DNA from: Phlegmacium glaucopus
Lineage: Eukaryota; Basidiomycota; Agaricomycetes; Agaricales; Cortinariaceae
Assembly (NCBI GenBank): GCA_015039465.1
Contig: MU130621.1
Location: 359,912 to 411,572 of the forward strand
Reading direction: 5' to 3'
DNA length: 51,661 bases
The notes below the pieces were generated by a model. The model made no database searches. It worked only from the letters and a program-made list of their open reading frames with translations, and had not been told where the DNA came from. Positions within the stretch are counted from its first letter, which is position 1. Each line of letters begins with the position of its first letter. A program made the position numbers and the translations under genes. This document shows positions 22,553-31,408 of the stretch, in pieces.

Positions 22553-23062
22553 ATAGCTGATTCACTGCAGGAACCATTCAATAATCTCAATCTCAGTCCC
22601 CAGCCACAACAACCTTCACACAAGGAGCCCAATATGGGTCTGGACTCGCGGATAGAACTCGCCATTCTCATTCCACATACCAACACCTACGGCCGTTGCA
22701 TGTACTATGGTTTCGATGTAACCGAGGAATGGCTCATTGCATACGCCAAAGTGGAGAACGGGAGGCGAGGTTGTTATCCCGATCCTCCTCTCAGCAACTT
22801 TGACCAGATATTCATCTGCTTGCCATTGCTGTCATCGGGCACTGGAATCCGTACGCTCAGATATAAGCCGGTTTTCGATCAGGGTGCACCCATTCCACCC
22901 AAATCGACCCGACAAACCTTGCCGCTGCCGATAGTTACTCATATTATTGCCATCTGTTCATCTCATCCTAAATGGTTTCAGAAGCGACCGACTCAACAGC
23001 AGTTCGACAAATTAAAACAAATTATGGGGAAGGAACCGCAGTGGTGGGTTTCCTTTGATTAG
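22553..23062 (+). CDS. Lineage-specific protein, copy 1 (ancestral start lost)
   Basis: Paralogue of the gene at 23890-24390, with the same length and order. Where copy 2 begins with ATG, this copy has ATA at 22553-22555, while the following codons (ADSLQEPFNNLNLSPQ) are still open. Translation could start at the internal ATG at 22634, removing 27 residues; the conserved core (MYYGFDVTEEWLIAYAK to QWWVSFD) would be kept. The family is unknown to me. The small soluble protein has no membrane segment or signal peptide. The tandem arrangement and matching 3' flanks show a recent duplication. Confidence 0.6.
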   Translation: MADSLQEPFNNLNLSPQPQQPSHKEPNMGLDSRIELAILIPHTNTYGRCMYYGFDVTEEWLIAYAKVENGRRGCYPDPPLSNFDQIFICLPLLSSGTGIRTLRYKPVFDQGAPIPPKSTRQTLPLPIVTHIIAICSSHPKWFQKRPTQQQFDKLKQIMGKEPQWWVSFD

Positions 23063-23543
23063 AGACTACTGGCATTAGTGATGGCGTTTATCGAGATGGA
23101 ATAACGGTTTATGGTGGTTCTTTCCCTTGTTCTGCCAGGCCAATTTTTGGTGGTCGGTACATGTGGTTATCGTACCATGGCCTCCAGAACAACCCGTGCA
23201 TATTGAGTTGATTTGAAATTGATTCCAGCGGCTCAGTCCTTCACCGTTATGGTATAAATGATTATATTGCTTTCCCCCACCCAATTTAAATTTACGAGAT
23301 GACTCTAGAAGGCTGAAGATATCGGTTTGGGCTGGACTCTCATGCATGCGCTGCCAGTTCAGTTATTCATTATTTGTCTTCAGAGTCAGTGTTCTGACTG
23401 TCTTCGCTGCCACAAGCCGTATGTGAATTCAAACCCATTATCACTGCTGCTTATTCGCTTTTTATGAGAAGGCTCTCAACAGTTTAAAGACTGGCTTGTA
23501 TGATACCGATGCAAAAATTACTTGCGTTGGTGAACCTATCGGC

Positions 23544-23643
23544 NNNNNNNNNNNNNNNNNNNNNNNNNNNNNNNNNNNNNNNNNNNNNNNNNNNNNNNNN
23601 NNNNNNNNNNNNNNNNNNNNNNNNNNNNNNNNNNNNNNNNNNN
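23544..23643. other. Assembly gap (100 N)
   Basis: Exactly 100 undetermined bases, a standard placeholder length, so the true distance is unknown. It lies inside the spacer of a tandem duplication, a place where assemblies commonly break. Confidence 0.99.
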
Positions 23644-23850
23644 CTGGATTGAAAATCATATCCCGTAGAACCATATTCCAAGCACCATATTCCAAGCACC
23701 ACGGTGCATCCCAGGAAAGCGCTTGCATAATCACTACGTGAAGATGCCATGCTTCGACTGGCATTAGGGGCATGACTGTTTGTTATTCTTATCAATTAGA
23801 TGCCTCTTGTCAGAATCGTATCCTGAATCACTTCATACTACTCAGCTGCT

Positions 23851-23856
23851 TATAAA
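23851..23856 (+). promoter_or_regulatory. TATA box of tandem copy 2
   Basis: TATAAA lies 39 bases before the start codon at 23890. Confidence 0.55.
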
Positions 23857-23889
23857 TTGTGGCATTGGCGTTCTTTCTAATATACCACC

Positions 23890-24390
23890 ATGGCTGATTC
23901 ACTGCACAAACCATTCGATAATCTCAATCTCAGTCCCCAGTCCCAACAACCTTCACAGAAGGAGGCCAATATGGATCTCGACTCGCCGATGCAACTCGCC
24001 CTTCCACAAACCAACACCCATGGTCGTTCCATGTACTATGGTTTTGAAGTAACCGATGAATGGCTCATTGCATACGCCAAAGCGGAGAGCGAGAGACGAG
24101 GTTATTATCCTGACCCTCCTCACAACGATTATGATCAGATATACATGTGCTTGCCATTACTGTCATCAAGCACCAGAATCCGTAAGCTCACATATAAGGC
24201 GGTCTTTGAGCAGGGTGCACCCATCCTACCCAAAAGGCGACAAACCTTCCCGCTGCCGAAAGTTACTCAGATTGTTGCCATCTGTTCACCTCGTCCTAAT
24301 TGGTTTCAGAAGCGACCGAGTCAACGGCAGTTCGACGAATTAAAACAAATTATGGGGAATGAACCACAGTGGTGGGTTTTATTTGATTAG
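23890..24390 (+). CDS. Lineage-specific protein, copy 2
   Basis: Single-exon frame of 166 residues with an ATG in a good context (ACCATGG). The polar N-terminal 30 residues are followed by a compact core (YYGFEVTDEWLIAYAKAE, then a PLPKVTQIVAIC segment) and the end QWWVLFD. No known domain, signal peptide or membrane helix is seen. The core is well conserved with copy 1 while the linker varies, which suggests the product is under selection. Function unknown. Confidence 0.7.
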   Translation: MADSLHKPFDNLNLSPQSQQPSQKEANMDLDSPMQLALPQTNTHGRSMYYGFEVTDEWLIAYAKAESERRGYYPDPPHNDYDQIYMCLPLLSSSTRIRKLTYKAVFEQGAPILPKRRQTFPLPKVTQIVAICSPRPNWFQKRPSQRQFDELKQIMGNEPQWWVLFD

Positions 24391-24874
24391 AGACTACTGG
24401 CATTAGTGATGGGTAGATGGCATTTATCGAGATGGAATAACACTTCACCTTGATTCTTTCCCTTTATTCCGTCAAGCCAATTTTTGGTAGGCTCATATAG
24501 TACATGTGGTTATCGGACACGGCCTTCAGAACGACCTTACGAAGTGTGCATATAGAGTTGGTGTGAAGTTTATACAGACTTCTTCCAGCCTTCATCTTTA
24601 TGGCATAGATGATCATGTGCTTCCTCGCGCTCATCACAACTCTTTGATGAAGAGGAGGGACAAATCAACGGTCAAGCAGGGGGCAAGGTTGGCGGTAAAT
24701 TGCTGTCGAACCCGAGCACGTAAAAAAGATTGAGGAAGACAGCTCCTAGCTATCCAAGGACTAACACTGACAATGTATATAAAGCATTTCACATGTAACG
24801 CAAAGCAAGTATATTATACAGTTCTGAAAACATAATTCCAATATAGGTACAGACCTAATTGATTGTTCGTGCAT
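24391..24874. other. Three-prime flank of tandem copy 2
   Basis: The first 230 bases match the flank after copy 1. The remainder up to the palindrome arm holds nothing recognisable. Confidence 0.4.
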
Positions 24875-27800
24875 TTGGATATTCGTATGCGAGATAGACA
24901 TTCAACCTCAGAACCTCAACCTATCAGTTCCAACGACAATCCCCCTCAAGATAGGAATAACGGAATCGTAAGGATCGTCATGGGCCTCTCCAAGCGATCT
25001 TGCACGAATAGCCCCACCAATCCTCAATCGCCCATCCTTCGGTGCCTCGGGATCGACAAGGTTTGGATAAGCTTCGCCAACGTGGGTGACTGTATTCTTT
25101 GTAAGTGTGGCTGTGACATCTGCCACCGGGGAGGCAGCGGCAACTTGGGCTAAGAGTCTAACAAGTGCGATGGGTTCAGTTGCAGTCTAGTACAGTAGAT
25201 GCATAAGACCTTACCCGGTTAGGGGCACTATCTGGATCAAAACTGCATTGAGACTCTGGCCTGACTGCGTGGGATGCCCGTGGGCATGATAATGGATTGT
25301 AACTTGAGCAGTGTACCCAGATGGCTTTCCGGTGAAGGCTGAAGTGGCTATCTGGGAAAAGTTGATTTTCGCTGCAAGACAATAGATTCAAGAGGCTTAC
25401 GGTGGGATCAGTTTGGACGGGAGTATCAGGGAACTGGATGTCTGGATCATCTGAAGTCACAGAGCTGGTAACTTTGGTCAGTCCTGAAAAAGAGCTCTAC
25501 GATAGTGACGTACAAACTAGATCCAACCGGACATTTTGATGCCTGGACTTGAAATTGCCATTGATCGCTGGATGAAAATCCGGCTGATCTTCTTATCAGT
25601 ACGGAAGACACAGTACAGGACAAGTCAAAACGAACGTGGAATCGTGAATGAAGTTTGAATGGTTTGATCGTCTGGGTTCGGATTCACCACATACGCGACG
25701 TTTCGCCACGCCACATATGGTTGGTTTACTATCCATGTTACGAACTCAGCAGATGTGGAAAAGAGGTCTACCAACTCGTGAGGCCACTTCTGTACGCCGT
25801 CAGGCAAAGCCTCAGCCACCAAACAATAATGATCTCCGCCGTTTTGGGATGGTGGAGCGAGATTGTCCAGCGTGAAGGGCCTTGTGATTACGATCTGCCC
25901 TGCAGAGTTGGTTTGAAACGGGCGGTAAGCTACTACAGGATTTCCATTCGAATCAATATCGTAAACGATATGTGAAGTTTGGCTGTATAAATTTGGATGG
26001 AGGAGGATAGAACCAGTGACGTAGAAAAGTCGAGTTTGGCCGCTGAACGGTGCGGTTGCTATCCCACGGAGATAGATGTAGTTTGAGGTGTTGGATTCTA
26101 ATCCGATTTTCCTTTGATCAGAAAGGTCGACGGTAAAATCACCCAAGGTTACAGCTGGGTTCGAATCTTGCACTGTTCCCAGCGGCTGAATATCTAAGAA
26201 GTTTGGATAAGAAACTTGCACGCGGTGGAAATGAGATCAACATGCCAGGCGAATATGCAGAGTTCCCGATTTTGGGAAAAGTTCCGTCGTCAGTGAGAGT
26301 GTCCCTGAAATAAAATGGGAAGGGTGACGGTAAAATCGACTCTGCAGCCTGAACTTCCTGAGTCGAAAATATGTTCGGGTTGTATGTGCGAGCCAACTTC
26401 TTAACACGAGGATTAGAGTCGAACACGAGGTGTTCTGCACCAAGGAGAACCTCGCCTGCCGAATCAACAGCATATACGACAATAGAAATGGAAGAATAAT
26501 CGCCAAACACATTGAGGTCCTCATTGAAGACCTCAAGAATGACATTGCCCTCAAATCCAGATAGAACTTTGACATGCTTTCCGTAAACTCCGGTTTGGGA
26601 GAGAGGTTGACGGTCAATAGTGAAAGAAAACACGGTTCCATCGGCATTTTTACCGACCACATTCAATGATGCATCAACGCCAGACGTCGGAATGCCAGTG
26701 GTCTAATACCCGAGAGTTGGCTTCATCTTGGTATATGTAGATTGATTGGCTTACCTCAAGGCCGAAAAATAGCTCGACGGATGCTGCTTCGTTCTCGATT
26801 AGCCTGAATTTCGTCGTAAGGTTGGTTTGACGGGAACATGGGTCTGCAGCTTGAACATTATAGAACGCCAAAGAGGTATTCTTGCCGACGTGTTCAACGA
26901 GATCGCGCCAGTTTTCGACGGAGGGTACAGAGAATTCCTCATTTGGTGCTGCACAAGTGGCAATGAGAGTGGCGTGACTGTGATCTTGGTCTGAAATCGG
27001 GATCGGAGAGTATAGTATCGGCGCAACGCCGACAGCGACTGATGGCATTTTGGTGTCAGTCCTTCAACTTGGGAATGAGAAAATGTTATTTACCTTGCTT
27101 ATGATTTATGGTGGAATCCAACTTGAAGCCTATCTGACCAATGACATTGGCAGATCCCCAGAGTTGTGGCCAAAGGACGAGCTCATTTGGTACAGCACGG
27201 AGGCTTGCGATGACCTGAGATTCATCGTGCTGTTTGCCACGGACATATATCAAAGTACCAGGCTCATCCAAATCGATAGTATGCGCAACGAAATAACTAT
27301 AGCTGGAAACGAGCTGTGCAGGAGTAGCCTTTACTTGGTCAAGCGGAATGATGTCAGGACTCTGAATAGAATTGTTAACCGACGCGAAAGCTAATGGCAG
27401 ATGAATAGATTCACAAAAGCTGCAAGTGTCGTGGCAAGTGCAGTGTTCTTGCCGGAATTCAGAGCTATGTGATAATTGAGTACGTGGATCGAATAAAAGA
27501 CCAGGATGTATTACCAGGACGAAGATGAATCGATGGAAAGACTTCAGGTTGGGTTTGAGTCGCCATTGTTCACAGCCGATGAGGAACTTGGGGCTGGAAG
27601 CATTTTCGTGTTCTTAAACATCCGCAAGTCCCGGAACATATAGCCAGATTGTCATTCAGCAACTAGAATTTCCGCCGCGATTGGGATGTCCGAACCAGCT
27701 GTGTGAATTTGGAAGTCATCAAGTATCACTGTGGGAAGGATAAAAGGTCAGGAAGTCGCCTTCATGTAATAACAATTATACCAAGGAATTCGTCTTCCAA

Positions 27801-28535
27801 CTACTAGACTGGAAGAAGTGCATTTGAAGACATACAATTCTTTGAACAAAGTCAACAAACAAATCTTGTGACTTGACATGTGACTACGGGATTGCTTCAA
27901 CGTAAGTGACATTGACATGTGACATCGACATCTTATCTAGAGGCAGACTTGAACTTAGCCTAGAATCATCAAAGCCCAATCACAGGAATAATGATTGTGC
28001 TCTGAACTTTTAGTCGTTGTCTAATGTGCCAACAATTGTTTATCAGTGGCATTTCTCATATCACCGTTAAAATGTTTGAAACAAACCGCTTTAGAAACAC
28101 ATTAATCATTGAGTAAGGTGGGGTGTACATACTGTTTAATCCTGCTTCTCAATGGCGGAGGAATTCCTAAAGGATTAAGGGTCTAATTCTAAAGTAGACA
28201 CAATTTTCATTTGAAATATGGAATTTGGGAAACGTAAACTGCCTCAATCTGAATTCACTCCGAAAATCTCTACTAGTACCAAGTAATACATAGTTATCTT
28301 AGTATTATTTGTGACAATTTGACATGCCTAGAAGTCAGTTTTGAGTGTACTTCACTATTAACCTAGTATGTTTTAGTATGTTTTTGAACAGAAGTTGTTT
28401 TGGCGCCTGTCCAAAGTACTTAGAGCGTCATGAGCTCGCCAGTCTGCCGTCAGAAGATAATAGCATCATGGCCTTCTAAACCGTCCCATAATTCCGGGAA
28501 ACCCCAAAAATAACGGTCATTCTAGTGTTTCTCTA
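24875..28535. repeat. Left arm of a large imperfect palindrome
   Basis: Inverted relative to 30285-34100. Besides the gene, the flanks match in order: the upstream segment 27600-27960, TCACAGGAATAATGA, AACACATTAAT, GGTGGGGTG, TTCTCAATNG.GG, ATTCTAAAGTAGA, and TCATGAGCTCGCCAG near 28428. The arm is about 3.7 kb. Confidence 0.88.
24908..27566 (-). CDS. Unknown 731-residue beta-rich protein, intact copy
   Basis: Nine exons fit in phase: 27566-27515, 27390-27094, 27038-26755, 26702-26246, 26193-25632, 25591-25518, 25483-25401, 25351-25215 and 25157-24908. The composition is strand-rich with few charged helices, and no signal peptide or membrane helix is seen. About residue 480-490 there is GGDHYCLVAE, similar to the HYCLxA strand motif of some Ig-like beta-sandwich domains. 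The C-terminus has a conserved block, AYPNLVDPEAPKDGRLRIGG to ILRGIVVGTDRLRF. Intron 4 starts with GC rather than GT (GC-AG), and introns 5 and 6 are very short (40 and 34 bases). Because the frame is unbroken over nine exons, the copy is probably functional. I recognise no family; a multi-domain beta-sandwich protein of unknown role is the most I can infer. Confidence 0.75.
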
Positions 28536-30045
28536 GCCCTGGGTATTACTACTGTCTGGTTTGTGTCGCACTAGATGCTAAATCACCTTTCAATTGTAGG
28601 TTATTTATAAATTATGTGTGATTAGATATGATTGATGGGGATAGCCACAAACAAAGGACAATCAAAAGATCGTCCTCTCCCAAGATCAGATCGACAGAAG
28701 TCACAGAATTTCCTTTCGCAAATCTTCTATTCTGTAATTTCTATTCCTCAACTATTCCGAATTCTTACTATTGAGAACTCGGTCTTTACAACTTTAGCCG
28801 GTCAGTTTCTGAATAGTCCGGACTTTGCGCTGCGAAGACAATTTTATTTCAAACTTGCCAACGCTGGGCTGCCCGTCGAACCAAAACGTCCAAGGGTCTC
28901 TCGAAAATAACAGGCGTCGTCTACAAATCGCTAGAAATCCAGTTAAAAAGTTTCTAGTCGAACGGAGGAGTACGAACAACAATAAAAGACATGGCGTTAC
29001 AAGTATGTGGATAAGTGAGCTCCCTAATAATATCGTAAGATAGCATGATCTGACAGAACTCGGATCTGCGGTGCTGAAGGCAATGACCCACTTAAACTAG
29101 TCTTGGATATCTGGGTATCAGAAGGATGTATGTAGCTATATATGTTATCCTTTGGTTCTTGGCCAAGAGCACAGATTTTCTTTTCTATTTCTGTTTACTA
29201 TGGGTTTAGGTAAACTTCAACTAGTTGCGAAACAAGAATAGGATATGTTGAAAATGAATGGCAACCCTCTTATCCAAAAAAATATTCTTCGTTATATTAC
29301 CGAAATAACGGGTAGAATATCGCCTAAGATTCATAAGGATTTAGGTGGGGTGAGAATATTAGAACTTGAATATTTTTCCACTACTTTGCATCTAGTGTCT
29401 TAAATGGACTATAAATAGACGATGGAGTGTTGCACGTTTCTATTTTTGGTTTAGGAACCGTGTCGCGACAGATTGAATATCTCCAGAAAACGTTTTGGGA
29501 AGAGATTAACGCTGATTAATGATTAACAATGGATTCGAACTCGCAGACGCAAGAAACGAGTCGATAAATTTGACGCGCATTTTTGGCTGGCCAAGATGGT
29601 TTGGGTGAAAAAAAAGAGTAGTAAATATCATCGAATGTAATCATAAACCAATTGACAATCGCCTACATCGAGTCATCATCGACCAGGATCAATTAAATGA
29701 AATGCCGTACACTGAACATCAGCTGGATTGTGCTCCTTGGCTTCTTGAAAAAATTTCGGCTCGACCCCCCGACGACGATATTGATCAATCAGTTAATGAA
29801 ATGCCGTATATCAATACTGGCAGTGGGACATAATAGCGATTTCACAGCGTCCTTGTCCTCTTCTTTTCGAATTCCCGTCAACGATATTTACACGACGCAA
29901 GACCTAGAACTCTGAGTGTGTTGTTCACCTTTGATTTATTATCTGATGATTATAAGTTGATTTCTCCTGCGATTATCGATAGACAATGAAATTCTGAGAA
30001 GGCATGAAAGACTTACATTCTCCGATTGCTCTCCGACTCGGGATT
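28536..30045. other. Centre of the palindrome, no intact gene
   Basis: AT-rich. The only coding-like piece is a plus-strand frame, about 29622-29833, listed separately. Other frames here are short and unconvincing. Confidence 0.4.
29622..29833 (+). CDS. Unrecognised exon-like fragment
   Basis: A frame with no ATG at its head but preceded by an AG reads ...RVIIDQDQLNEMPYTEHQLD...LEKISARPPDDDIDQSVNEMPYINTGSGT and then stops. The pentapeptide NEMPY occurs twice about 35 residues apart, and the DNA around it is a direct repeat (AATGAAATGCCGTA). It looks like the last exon of a lost or distant gene. No family recognised. Confidence 0.3.
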
Positions 30046-30283
30046 AGAACCGACGTCGCATGTCACATGTCAATGTCACAAGATTTGTTGTGTCACTTCA
30101 AGGTTGTCTGAGTCGCCGAGTGCACTTCTTCGAGTAACCGGATTCCCTGGTATAATGATACTTATTTCTTGCTATTCAGCTGCGCATGTGAACAATGGCG
30201 ACCTCAAATTTAAAAACAACCTGAAGTCTCCATTCGATCCATGTACTCAACATCACATAGCTATGATTTCCAGGGCATGATTA
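30046..30283 (+). pseudogene. Truncated third copy of the unknown gene's 5' end
   Basis: The word ACAATGGCGACCTCAA followed by ACCTGAAGTCTCCATTCGATCC and then a CATAGCTATGATT segment matches exon 1 and the first intron of the palindromic gene, with its upstream TGCACTTCTTCGAG motif about 80 bases before. An internal insertion after ATGGCGACC disrupts the reading frame. It stops where the right palindrome arm begins, so it is probably a by-product of the rearrangement that made the palindrome. Confidence 0.65.
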
Positions 30284-30700
30284 GAATGACCGTTGTTTGG
30301 GGTTTCCCCGGATTTGGGGCCGGTTTCGAAGAACCTGATGCCGTTAATTTCTGATAGGAAGCTGGCGAGCTCATGACACTCTACTTTGGACGACGACGTT
30401 CTTCAAAAACATACTATATCCATATTGGAAGACACTCACTGGCACCTGGCTGGCATGTCAAATTATTACAAATTTTACTTATTGTTTGGGAGAGATTTCC
30501 GGAGTAAACTCGAATTGAGGCAGCTGCACGTTACGTCAAGGTTACATTTCCCAATTTCCAGGCTTTTCTTTCGAAAATCACATCTACTTTAGAATTGGAC
30601 TGACTTCTTTATTTTGTTATTCTCTTTTAGGAACCCCTCTATTGAGAAGCCGGTATTCACAGTAAATAAACACCATGTCCACCCCAACTTGCTGAACGAA

Positions 30701-30957
30701 CTTGTGGGTGAGGGCCATCGCTCCGCGTGGCATATACGAGTCCCTTCAAATGAAATTATACTGGTATTTTTATAGCGTCTTCGTGAGCGTTGAGTTTCTT
30801 AAAGATGCCAGGGATTGACCGAGAGTAAATTCTTTTCGCGCGGCAAACAAGGCCATCACCATCAACACGTGCAATCACGGAAGTTACCGGTAAGTCTTGC
30901 GTTACCTTTGAAAGCCGCATCCGCTTATAAGAACGAGCCCCTAAAGGGGACTCGTAA
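30701..30957 (+). mobile_element. SINE-like short repeat, copy 1
   Basis: Shares its whole length with 43336-43586 (reverse strand). The boundaries are set by comparison with the left palindrome arm, which has the uninterrupted site near 28100-28108. The head reads CTTGTGGGTGAGGGCCATCG, and about 35 bases in is ATACGAGTCCC, similar to a tRNA B box. The tail has a hairpin (CGAGCCCCTAAAGGGG...CTCG) followed by an A-rich end, TAAATTAA here and a run of seven A in the other copy. No coding capacity. A tRNA-derived SINE fits best, but the A box is weak, so a MITE cannot be excluded. Confidence 0.7.
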
Positions 30958-31408
30958 ATTAATGTGTTCTAAAGCTGTTTTTTAACAGATAACACTAGAA
31001 GTCATTATTCCTGTGCTTGGCCTTGATCTACGTTGAGTTCTCTGTTGTTCACACTGTTCACACTGTCTCCGACTGTCGGAGAACAGAGCGATTGTCACAT
31101 GTCAATGTCACAAGATTTGACATTGCTGTGAATGGTATGTCTCCAAATGCACTTCTTCGAGTCTAGTAGTTGGAAGACGGACTCCTTGGTATTATTATTA
31201 TTACATGAAGGCGACTTTCTGGCCTTGTATCCTTCCCACAGGGATGTTTGGTGACTTCCAAATTCACAAAGTTGGTTCGAACATCCCAATCGCGGCGGAT
31301 ATTCTAGTTGCTGAATGACAATCTCTGGCTCTATGTTCCGGGACAAGCCTACAGATATTTAAGAACACGAAAATGCCTTCAACCAAAGTTCCTCATCAGC
31401 TGTAAACA

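Larger units (their letters stand above)
23063..23889. other. Spacer between tandem copies, with assembly gap
   Basis: The first 0.2 kb is the 3' flank homologous to that of copy 2. The 14-base word CCATATTCCAAGCA is tandemly duplicated right after the gap (about 23671-23700). A TATA box for copy 2 lies at the end of this stretch. Confidence 0.5.

Noticed and set aside
22266..22577. Minus-strand frame overlapping the phosphatase N-terminus
   Set aside because: Different frame from the catalytic motifs. It could at most be a 5' exon of the same gene, for which there is no evidence.
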